From the NCBI GenBank assembly GCA_051453625.1, contig JBOZIK010000001.1, positions 216,594,042-216,647,366 on the forward strand: DNA of 53,325 nucleotides, written 5' to 3'. Under the pieces are notes generated by a model. The model was given only the letters and a program-made list of their open reading frames with translations. It was not told the DNA's origin and ran no database searches. Source of the DNA: Welwitschia mirabilis (lineage: Eukaryota; Gnetophyta; Gnetopsida; Welwitschiales). This document shows positions 22,562 through 33,150 of this stretch, in pieces. How positions within the stretch are numbered: position 1 is the first letter of the stretch; each line of letters starts with the position of its first letter. The position numbers and the translations under genes are program-made.

Positions 22562-23559
22562 CAAACTTATTGAACCTTGAAAATTTTAATAATTATAATA
22601 TTTGAATTCTATCCTCTATTAGTTAAGACACATGTATACATCTTAAATTTATAAAACCACAATGATATATTTTTGTATAGTAAATTTTAATTATTATTTT
22701 CTCTTAAGAACTATAAAAAAATTTCCAAGATTACAAAAGTTTAAGTTGTTTATAATAGGATAAGATTAAGATTTGAATAAGAGGGTTTAGAAAAAGGGTT
22801 AAGATTTAGATATTAGAAAGGTTCTTCTCCTAGGAATTGAAAATGATTATTTATAATACAAACTACTAAGCAATACAGAAGATTAGGATATTATGTTAAT
22901 TATAATATGACATAGATAAGCAATAAACTATTCTTCACAAATTTTGAATGGCATTAATATAATTAGTCTAGATATGGTCTGCTGCATAAGAAATATAGGA
23001 AATAATGATTGCTTACATAATCTTGAATTTGGTTGTATGTTATATGGTTATGTAATTGATAAATCTAAAGTAATAATAAATGGACATCAATAAAGTTTCT
23101 TTAGCATTAAGATAAAGTATGTTAATCCTTACTCTTCCTAAGATTTAGTTTAATGCTTTGACTATTAAACTATCTTTTGCCCCATGATGTAAGATTAATT
23201 GACAATATTCTATCTAATTATCAATCCATCTTCTTTGAAATCTCTTCCTTATGAGAACACTAGTGATACTAAATTTCTAGACTATAGCATCTATTATTTT
23301 TAATAGTGTAACTAATGCAAAAGTTAGGTAGCTCAAGATGACTTAAAAATAAGATTCTAAGTATTAGTCCATTTTAAAGCATTTTGAAAATTATAAGGAT
23401 CAAACTTACATAATGATATTTTAGTGATAAACATGGAATTCATTACCTTAAAATATATTACTAACTAAAGTTTAAGGAGACAAATATGTAAAAATTGTAG
23501 TTTAAACATGATATTCTTCTTAAACTTTCTTATTTTCCCTCATAAGCTTTACATTTAAT
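22562..23559 (-). mobile_element. Probable start of the gypsy 5' LTR (inner part)
   Basis: By position, the sequence just beyond the primer site must be the U5/R end of the 5' LTR. It has no coding signal. No LTR partner was recognised and the outer boundary is not known. Confidence 0.4.
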
Positions 23560-24290
23560 TTTTATGATTTTAAGGTATCATTAATATCAAACTTCTTTTT
23601 TATTATGATGAAATAGAAGTTTAGTATTCTAGCCTTTCATGTTCTTTTTTCTCCTCATATTCCTCTTCTTATTCTTAAGCATTTTAAGAATCCATCTCTT
23701 CTCTAGGCCTTTAGTCCATCTTTATACGCTTCTTAACTTGAGTTATTTAGTAGTCTATAATGTAGAAAATGATTTTGATATTCCATCTTTCAATACTAAG
23801 GGGCTTATTTGAAGAGGAATACCTAAGAATATCACTTATAATTGTTAAAAGAGTGAGGTTCTTAGTGTTTCCTCTTGAATCTTCAAAATATTAAAGAGAA
23901 GTTTACACATATTAGATCTCTTACTAGTTTGAATAATAGAAATGAAAAATGAAGAATAAAAATAAGCATCTATAACATAGGTGAAAGGGGAAGATATTCT
24001 TAATAATGTACCTAAACCAATTAAATATAGTTTTAAAGAACTACTTGTGGGGTGGTGCCACATCCTTATTAAGTTGTACTCCAAATTAAGTTTAGCATAA
24101 AGGTTAGCTAAATGTTTTTCAAATAACTAAGGATAAAAATTTTCTTTTAGTAAATTTAAAGTTCTAAAACTAAGAAAATGGGTAAGGGAAATATTCACTC
24201 TTCTTATCCTTCTAAAAATCTTCTAAGAAAGTCTCTTATTTTTATTAATGATAACTACCTTTACATCAAAATATGGTAAACTTGCTCTAA
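23560..24290 (-). pseudogene. Unidentified retroelement-like ORF remnant
   Basis: A minus-strand frame is open for 80 codons at 24,084-23,845, starting MEYNLIRMWHHPTSSSLKLY. Upstream, in a neighbouring frame, KHLANLYAKLNLEYN leads into it. Downstream a strongly charged stretch follows (RNMRRKKNMKG, or EEEYEEKKEHERLE in another frame). The layout of a helical domain followed by an acidic or basic tail recalls the extra 3' ORFs of some plant LTR retrotransposons, but no diagnostic motif is present. It could be chance. Confidence 0.25.
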
Positions 24291-25842
24291 TTCTCATAGG
24301 ATTTTTGACATTATGGAACACATATAGTTACTTTATTATATGTTTTATTTAGGTAGAAAATATTCAATAAAAACATCTTAGAGGTTCCTTTTTTATTACA
24401 ATTTACTCCACTTCCAAAATACATATTTATTAGGTTTTAATGTAAAGGATAGTAGTTTTAAGATATAAAATAGGGTCATCAATTGCACTGTAGACAATCT
24501 AAACCATTTTTCTTCCACAAGGCTTGTAAGGAAGATTCAAATCTCATAATCATTCTTTTAAACTAAATAATCAAATAAAAAAATCATAATCCTTTAATTA
24601 AAAAATAGAAAATCATGGATTAATTCTTATCTCGCTAATCACTTGTAATGATCATTTATGAGACAAATTATCAAACAAGAATGCATGAAAAAATGTATTA
24701 ATAATTATTATTTTATTGATATAACTGCTACATCTTGATAAATAGTATTTACAAAAACCCTCAAAAATATGTCTTAGCTATTAAGGTGCTAGTAGTAGTC
24801 TTAAAATAAAAACTACGACTACTAGTTATAGTGTAGATAATCTTAATTATCATTTTTCCACAAGGATCATATTGGAATTTTAAAGCTTACACTAATCTTT
24901 TTGGGTAAAATTAAATACATATTAAAAAATTAAATTTTTTTTAAAAAGGGATGAGAAAATAATAGATGCAAAATTCTCCCCATAAGCATTAGAAATAACC
25001 ATTCATAAGAGAAAATAAATCTAGTCTAAATAAAGGAAACCAAAAGAGTTACCATCATCTTCTCAATAAAGAAATGATAGATCATTAAGTAATGAGGATT
25101 TGATGTGAGTGATAGATAATTTACTATAGATCTTAAATTTGATGGATTGAAAACAAAATAACTTGTAATATCAAAATAATATCACCATCAGTTAAAGACG
25201 AGTCAGCTTACAATGCAATGTAGAATATAAAAAACATAAAAGATCTCATAGATCTAATAGATCAATCACCTACCATAATGATACCCTCATAGACATTAAA
25301 GTAATTGAACTAAAATAAAATAAATAATATAATAACATTTAAAATGAACTATGTAGTCCAAATAATCATCAACATATCAATGATGGAAAAAAACCCACTT
25401 GTAGAGTAAATTCCATTAACTAGTGATATAGATAATGTACTAAATAGCTTTTAGATATAAAATATTTTCTTAGGCTTAACAACGAATTTGCCTCATGAAA
25501 CAATCATCCTTGTATGCCTAGAAAGAAAGAAAAAAGGCTTACAACCTTATAATAGAACTAATCTTTATCATACCAAGGAAGACATAATAGGGTCAATGGG
25601 AAATGATGGGAAAAAAATATTGGAATGCTAATGGAAAGAAAAGCATTTAATGCTTACATGAAGAACTAAATGATAATATTATGCTTAACACTTAACATAG
25701 GTTGTACTTTTATAGATTTAGGATTATGCTTTTATATTCAATTTGACTTACTCAAAGTATTACAGTTCATTGAATTTGGTTATAAAAGATTTACATAATC
25801 ATTATTATTAATTAATTTCATTCTTATTATACTTTTCCTATA
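24291..25842. other. A+T-rich LTR-like sequence, no gene
   Basis: No frame of interest. Two stretches near 24,485-24,530 and 24,830-24,880 share a short phrase (gtaga-aatct, then tcttccacaagg or ttttccacaagg) with each other and with 6,068-6,090. This suggests fragments of related gypsy LTRs. Confidence 0.35.
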
Positions 25843-25851
25843 TTTCCAACA
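25843..25851 (-). other. Possible LTR terminus (TGTTGGAAA)
   Basis: Read on the minus strand, TGTTGGAAATATAGGAAAAG follows a weakly purine-rich stretch. TGTTGGAA openings are common for plant copia LTRs. No second copy of this LTR was seen in the window, so this is only a candidate edge. Confidence 0.25.
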
Positions 25852-26039
25852 TATTGATCATCCTTTGCCTATATTTATCGATTTGAATGTATCATTTGTA
25901 AACAAATCTTTACTTTATTTATAATAAAACTCATTGTCATTTAAAACACATGCATATATGTAGATCTAATGGTTGTGTTAGTTAAGTGGATATCTACATG
26001 TTTAGCCAAAGATCAAACAACATGGTAGCACCTGCATAG

Positions 26040-26049
26040 NNNNNNNNNN
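26040..26049. other. Assembly gap (10 N)
   Basis: Ten N; the flanks do not repeat each other. Confidence 0.99.
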
Positions 26050-26123
26050 TAGTAAATGATAAGTATTAATCCTTTATAATAAAATTTTCTTATTAACTAG
26101 GATTAAAGCTTGAGTAGTTTCTT

Positions 26124-26192
26124 TTAGAAAGAGAGAGGGGGGGTGGAGGGAAGAGAGAGAGAGGAGAGAGAATGCTAAACCTAGTATTTATA
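26124..26192 (-). promoter_or_regulatory. TATA box followed by a CT-rich leader (GA tract on plus strand)
   Basis: On the minus strand TATAAATACTAG (26,192-26,181) is followed after about ten bases by a 48-base nearly pure pyrimidine run (forward 26,124-26,171, GA-rich). A TATA box followed by a pyrimidine patch is a classical plant core-promoter layout. No gene follows on the minus strand, so an LTR or dead-element promoter is likeliest. The purine tract could also form triplex DNA or slip during replication. Confidence 0.4.
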
Positions 26193-26199
26193 GTCATAA

Positions 26200-27258
26200 A
26201 AAAATTAATATACTAATGTTTAAAAGGTTAAAATTAAACTATAATCACATTTCAACCAATATTTTTCTAGTCCCTTAATAAATAATGTAAAAAAGTTAAG
26301 TTTAATATTTATTTTCAATCTCAATAGTTTTCAAAGTTTTACATTTAAGATTAAAAATAAATATCTAGTTGAGCGTAAGAATCATGTACTTGAATGTGAA
26401 TTTATTTCTTATGTCAAACTAAGTTAAATTAATGAATCAAATTAAAAAATGAATAAAAATTTATATCTTTTGATCTCTAGTTTCATTTGTAATTTTTCAT
26501 ATTTTTTGAAAATTTTTAATTTTTATTCTTTTAAAATATGGAAAAGTAAAAAAAAAATTATGTGATTTTTATGTTTGAATGAGGAGTAATATGATGAAAT
26601 TCTAAAAAGTTCCTATACTTACTGATTCCTAATGTTGAAAAGAGTTAAAAGTATGCCGAAAGTTTAACTTTTAAAGATCAAAATTTTAACCCACACACAT
26701 TTCCATCACTTCATTATAGAAAGGAATTACAAGATAGGAAACCCTTTCAGAAATAATTAAAAACCAAAAAAGATACCTTTTCTCCTTTCCCCTCTTCCTC
26801 TAATCCTTGTTCATCACTATATCTATCATTAACAATAAATATTTCTAAAACAATATTTTACCTTATTAGGAGAATAAGTTTTTCTTATCATGTGAAAGAG
26901 TTTTCTATTCTATTTTCCATCTTATAATGCTATAAAATGAGATATTCCTATGACAATTAATAGAATATATCTTTCTAGATCCAATTTTGACATATATCAT
27001 GTTCATCATAGAAAATAGACAAAATAAATACTATCAAAAGGCTAAAAATCATTAGAGACAAGTTTTAAAAGTTATGGATCAACTTTAAAATATAAAGCAA
27101 AGTACAAGAAGCATAATAATGACATAGAAGCTCATTAATAATCATTTTGATCACCTAATAGTTTGCATCAACAATCTCAATAATCAAAAAATCACTATTA
27201 TAAGAAATATTAGACCATTAGCAAGGTCTGCACCAAATGGTTAAACTCGTTACCAATG
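26200..27258. other. A+T-rich stretch without recognised features
   Basis: Only homopolymer runs and short A+T words. No frame, repeat or element boundary could be supported. Confidence 0.5.
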
Positions 27259-29530
27259 TCATAAGCAAGCATAGAAGAATTTACATGATAAACTTAATTA
27301 TTCTTTATGTTTTTGTAATAACTTTGTCATATTCTTTTTCTAGCTAATCATTATTCATACTAGTCATATTTATCATCATGATCAACGAAAGATATTAAAA
27401 AAAATTTAAAATAATTGAAATTTAACTATTTCCACTATAAAACCATTAAATGCCTAAACATGCAACAAAATACTTCTAATTATATCATAAACTATCGAAA
27501 ACCTTGCAAATATTAGGATAAATTTGTCCATTGCTGATAAAAAGGTAGGAATCATTAGTAATATTTTTTAATTAGAGCTTAATCGTCTTTCTAGTCATTT
27601 GAAGTAAATTTTCATTATGCAAATAAAAGAGATCATTTAAAAATAATTTCTTAATTATTTAATAAAGAATAAAAGTAATTATATAAGTTGTTGACTTTCA
27701 AAATGAATACTTTTTCTTAGTTTTTTTATGTTGCTTTTGTATCAATCTTAATCTTTGTAGCATCACATTTATACTAAATTTAATACTATCTATACTAGAA
27801 AATTCTTAATAACATTAAATCTTAATTTAAAAGAAATTAAATTATAAGTAAGAATATATAATATTGTAAATAGTAAATGAGCTTTGCAATCTTTTTTTAA
27901 AAAAGAATGGTAAATTAAAATTTGTGTTGAATTTAGAACATTGAATAAATTTACTTAGAAAGATAATTTCTATGTGTCTTTTTTCCAAGTGGTTTACCCT
28001 AGTGATAATGTCATAAGTAAGCATAGAATAATCTAGGTGATAATCCTAATTATTCTTTATCTTTTTATAATAACTTTGTCATACTTGTTTTCTAGAGAAT
28101 CATCATCCATACTAGTCATATTTATCATCATGATCAACAAAAGATATTAAAAAAAGTTTTAGAACAATTGAAATTTTACTATTTCCACTATCAAACCATC
28201 AAATGCCTAAAAATGCAACAAATACTTATAATTATATCACAAACTATCGAAAACCTTGCAGAAATAAGGATAAATTTACCCATTGTTGATAAAAAGGTAG
28301 GAATCATCACTAATATTTTTGAATTAGAGCTTAATGGTTTTTCTAGTCATTTGAAGTAAATTTTTTTAGTGCAAATAAAAGGGATCATTTAAAAATAAGT
28401 TCTTAATTATTTAATAAAGAAGAAAAGTAATTATATAAGTTATTGAATTTAAAAATAAATACTTTTTCTTAGTTTTGTTATGTTGTTTTTGTATTAATCC
28501 TAATCTTTGTAGCATCATATTTATATTAAATTTAATACTATATATACTAGAAAGTTATAAATAACATTAAATCTTAATTTAAAAGAAATTATTAAAATGT
28601 AAACTATTAATAAGTATATATCATATTATAAATAGTAAATGAGCTTTGCAAGCTTTTTTTCAAAAGGATGATAAATTAAAATTTATGTTGATTTTAGAGC
28701 ATTAAATAAATTTACTTAGAAAGATAATTTCTATGTATCTTTTCTCCAAGATGGTTTACCGTAGTGATAAGGTCATAAGTAAGCATAGAATAATTTAGGT
28801 AATAATCTTAATTATTTTTTCTCTTTTTATAATAACTTTGTCATATCATTTTTCTAGCTAATCATCATCCATGCTGGTCATATTTATCATCATGATTAAC
28901 AAAAGATGTTAAAAAATTTTAAAATAGTTGAAATTTAACTATGTCCACTATCAACCCATTAAACTCCTAAAAATGCAAGAAAATACTTCTAGTTATATCA
29001 TAAACTATCAAAAACCTTGCAAAAATTAGGCTAAATTTACCCAATGTTGATAAGCAGGTAGGAATCATCACTAATATTTTTAAATTAGAGCTTAATGATA
29101 TTTCTAGTAATTTGAAGTAAATTTTTGTTAGTGCAAATAAAAGAGATAATTTAAAAATAAGTTCTTAATTATTTATAAAGAAGAAACAGAGTTATACAAG
29201 TTGTTTACTTTAAAATGAACACTTTTTCTTAGTTTTGTTATGTTGTTTTTGTATTGATCCTAATCTTTGTAGCATCATATTTATACTAAATTTAATAATA
29301 TATACTAGAAAATTCTAAATAACATTAAATATTAATTTAAAAGAAATTTTTAAAATGTAAATTATTAATAAGTATATATCATATTATAAATAGTAAATGA
29401 GCTTTGCCAGTTATTTTTAAAAAGAATGTAAATTAAAATTTGTGTGGATTTTAAAGCATTAAATAAATTTATTTAGAAAGATAATTTATATGTGTACTTT
29501 TATCCAAGATGGCTTACCCTAGTAATAAGG
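27259..29530. repeat. Tandem array: three copies of a ~757-bp unit
   Basis: Copies lie at 27,259-28,010, 28,011-28,772 and 28,773-29,530 (752, 762 and 758 bp). Each begins tcataag-aagcataga-taat and runs through tcatatttatcatcatgat, then a phrase with ccacta and aaatgc and another with aggtaggaatcatc, to gagctttgc, followed by a conserved end with ttacttagaaagataat. The last boundary is followed by unrelated sequence starting tcatgaact. The copies differ by scattered substitutions and small indels, so the array is old. Reading frames in single copies (for example 28,168-28,359) are not kept in the others, so the unit is non-coding. Confidence 0.9.
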
Positions 29531-29644
29531 TCATGAACTTTTAGACTCAAAGGTCTAAAAGGAGTACCAATAAAAGTTTACATATCCAAGTGTTGTTATG
29601 TTTGTGTGGCACAACTTACATATCTGGATTATCTTCAAAAAAAA

Positions 29645-31085
29645 AAGTTTCTAAGTGTTTTTTATTGATTAAATTTTAGATATAATTATAGGATATGATT
29701 TTTATTACTTTATTGATGGAAAAAATGGATATAGTCAAATTTCTATAGCTTGAAAAAATCAAGAGAGCTATCTTTACTTTTCCTTCCTTATCCTTTTAAA
29801 AATTTTACTTATTGTTATATATTAATAGATTCTCTTGAAGAAGTTTACTTGGACATAATCAAATGAAGAGGAAATAAGGTAACAATTTTATTAACAAGGG
29901 ATTTAGTCTTTATAATGAACCCATGATCTTTTAAAGAGCTATGACTTGAATCTTTTCTAACTTTCTTGATGATTTTTTTAAAGTTTATATGGATTATTTT
30001 TCCTTATATGATAATGCTTTTAAACAAACCTTAGATCATTTATCTCTTAATCACTACATTTTTAAGAACCATAGTTGGGAAAAAAATTTATATATGGTTA
30101 TTCATGGGATAGTCATTGATCATATTATATAGTCATTGATCATATTATTTATACTTCTAAATTTGAAGTAAAACCTCCTAAAATTAGTACCATTTAATCT
30201 CCAAACCCATCATAAAGTATTAATCCTATGAAATTCCTTCTTGATGATATTAGATTTTATAAGAGGTTTATTCATAAATTCAATTCATTATTTAAATCCC
30301 TTACTAAGTTATTGAGTAATTAATTCCTTTTTAATTAAATTTATTCTTATGATGATGCTTCTAGATAGCTCAAGAGTCTTCTCATAGATTCACCAATTTT
30401 GCAACCACCTAAATGGAATTTAATGATTGATAAAAGTTGTTATGTAATTAGGTTAATGTTGAAATAAACTAAAGGTAGGAAACATTATGTAATTTGTTAT
30501 CCATGAAAAACTATTCATGCTTCTCAACTTAATTACACAATCATTGAGAAGGGGATAGTATTATTCATGTGTTTACTCAAAATATTTCATCACTACCTGA
30601 TTAGTTATTAAGTAATTATGCTTATTAATCATGACATCTAAAGTAAGTTTTTAATTAAACCTTACTTAACAAGATAAACTCTTAAAATGTAATAATTTAA
30701 TTTAATAATCAAATATCATTTCAGTAAGGAAAGCCTTATAGTATATCATCTTTCTTACTCTTTAAAACCTCTAATTCAACAAATATCAATGAAAGTCTTC
30801 ATGATGAGAATTTGGTTATATTTGGAGCTTTACCATGGTATGATAATGTTGCAAATTACAAGGATTTGGTAAATTACCTGTAATAGTGTCTTTTTATGAT
30901 GAGAAGAAAATTTTATTCGAAAATATTATTATATTTGGATTTCACATTCTTTTTCTAAGTATTATTATAATTAGATTATCAAAATATGTCTTTTAAAAAG
31001 TGGTTGAATTTTAATTTTTAATAATTTTATCATAGTGTAATATGTGATGGAAATTTTAGTAATAAGAAAACTATGTTTTTAAGGT
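29645..31085 (+). pseudogene. Gypsy RT, RNase H and zinc-finger region, first part
   Basis: The plus strand reads FFID, stop, ILDIIIGYDFYYFIDG and NGYSQISIA (from about 29,645), then FSLYNEPMIF and FSNFLDDFFKVYMDYFSLYD. The catalytic MDD reads M-D-Y at 29,989-29,997. Further segments are HYIFKNHSWEKNLYMV, DDIRFYKRFIHKF, PPKWNLMIDKSCYVI, RKHYVICYP and QLNYTIIEKG from RNase H, then NINESLHDENLVIFGALPWY and finally FYHSVICDGNFSNKKTMF, the zinc-finger part before integrase. Athila-class order and wording. Sequence similarity stops at about 31,085 and the next expected domain, the integrase core, is found at 45,500. Gag and protease are missing upstream, where the tandem array lies. Confidence 0.9.
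30109..30148 (+). repeat. Perfect 20-bp tandem duplication inside gypsy RT
   Basis: atagtcattgatcatattat occurs twice back to back. Twenty is not a multiple of three, so it shifts the frame in the RT connection region, where the YMVIHGIVIDHII reading ends. It looks like replication slippage after the element had died. Confidence 0.9.
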
Positions 31086-31089
31086 AAAT

Positions 31090-33150
31090 AGTTTAGTAGA
31101 TTTACATCATGAAAGAGAAAATATAGTACAAAAAGTTTTAAAAAATTGACATCATCTAAGGATTTAGAAGTGCATATTGCCTAATATGAGATCTAGGGAT
31201 AATGGATAGGAGATGGTGATAACAAGTTTTATCTTGAGAGTTTTATTTAAGGATTTCCTCCTTCCACCTTTAGTAATTGTGCTTAAACTAAATGATCAAA
31301 TGTTAAATATGCTAGCAAAGAATACTTTCACATAAAAACTCAAAAATAAGATAGGGTAAACTCAAAAACAAAAAAAACTCAAAATTAAATAGATGATTGT
31401 TATGAATATAGCTAAAAACTTTTTGCCTAGACATGTGTCTAGTTTAGGTTTAATCTAGTTGAATTTTCCCCTAACAACTATGGGATATTTGTATCTATTA
31501 ATGCAAAATGGTTTTCAAGATCATTCAGTCGAGGTTCATGCTGTGAACTATCACCAAGAATTGCATGTATCCCTTGTATGGAATAATAGACTTTGTTACT
31601 GAAGTGCTATGTTTACTTTCATCTCAATGCATCTGTGCCACTGTAGAGTCTACAAGGTATTAGCCTTTTGAGTTGCTTACTATTGAGAGTATTAGATGAA
31701 CTTCGAATTGCATTATTCTCTGTCCCCTTCTACTAGTAGATTCTATTACACATTTTGGACTATACCCTAAGCCTTAAGTAAATCTAGATCAAAGTTAAAG
31801 TAATTGAATAGATTAGAGGAAGATTAGGGATGCATTAATTAGAAGATTATGGAAAAAATGAAAAGGTGGGAGGGAGAGGTAGAGGCAGGGCTCTCAAGGA
31901 AGACATAAGGATTACCTTTCTAGGAGGCATATTATAATTAGGGCTTAAGTGNNNNNNNNNNGGGTTATGATGGTTGACCTACCCAACAATTAAGAAGAAG
32001 AGAAATAGGCTATGGAAAAAGCTTAACAATGGAGGTTAGAAGATGTTAGAGGAGCATGATGTAAAAAAGAAAAAGGCGGGCTCTAGCCTCGCAAGTAGAA
32101 GGAGACTAAAGATGATAAAATAAGTGGTGAAATGAGGGTAAGAACTCTAAGTAAGTAAATCAAAAAATAAAGTTTCTAAGGCATGATATTGGGATTTACC
32201 CATAATAACTTCTAAGTTTGAGGTATTCTCAAGATCTTTCAATGTTGAAGGGGTAGACTTAGCTAGAACTTCCTTGAATTAATAAGAAGCAATTCATTTA
32301 GAGTGTTACTATGATAAAGTGCTTTTAGTCTATGTCCATTTTTTGCTTGTTTTATGACTCTTTATTATTATCTTTATGGCTTCATTCCTTTGGTGTCCTT
32401 TTATAGCCTAGCCTTTCACATTCATTCTCATTTGATTTTATGTTGATTTTTTACTAGGAGAGGAGTATTAGTCCTTCATACCTTATTTTTCCTCTTGGAG
32501 CTAGGGATTTTTTTTTCTTTCTTCTAGATTATCCACCAGTTCTTCATTTTTCTCCATATCTTTTCTTTCTCCATCTTTTAGCCCTAGTTATATACATGTG
32601 ATATGGCTCACTAAGAGACCTAGTAATCCTGTGTGGGTGATTGTATGTAGTTGGCATCAGATTGTAATGTCTAGTTCTTTTTGTAGCTAGTGCCAGTACT
32701 ATAATCTCATCTTTAGCTTCTCCTGGCTTAAATGTGCACAAAAGATAGAAGTGAAGGCCAAAAATGTTAGCTACCTTTAAGACTAGGATAAAGTAATATA
32801 CCAAAAAAATAGTGAATCTCTGATTAGGATTCCTCTACTTCTACATGTTTGACACATCCTTTTGTCTTTTTTAGATTTATTTACTTACCAAAAAATTTCC
32901 CTAATTATTCACCATTATACCTTCCTTGTCATGTGATGTATTCACCTCCTTTTCAGCCTATATACTATTGTTACTAAGTCCTCTATAAGTGCCATTCTAT
33001 GGCCTTCATGATGAAAGTATCTCCATTCCAAATTTAAATCACCTTATGTATTCACTTCTTAGGAAAAACCATGGAGTTTGATCTAGTATTTGGCCTAACT
33101 CTTTTTCATGAGGCTCTAGTATACTAAGAATTCTTTAGATCTGTATGATT
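31090..33150. other. Left flank of the nested block, unrecognised
   Basis: No known domain. It includes a 10-N gap (31,952-31,961) and a relatively purine-rich and G-rich part at 31,860-32,110. An 87-codon minus-strand frame lies at 32,804-32,544 (starting MVYYFILVLKVANIFG), directly downstream of the 3' end of LINE 1. It has no recognisable motif and is probably 3' untranslated LINE sequence or chance. Confidence 0.4.
31952..31961. other. Assembly gap (10 N)
   Basis: Ten N in the unrecognised left flank of the nested block. Confidence 0.99.

Noticed and set aside
27259-29530. CRISPR-like or short satellite array
   Set aside because: The unit is about 757 bp with no short repeat-spacer pattern, and the DNA is plant nuclear.
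32544-32804. 87-codon minus-strand frame as a real gene
   Set aside because: It has no motif, no upstream promoter or exon partner, and lies directly behind a LINE 3' end. Chance or 3' untranslated sequence is likelier.
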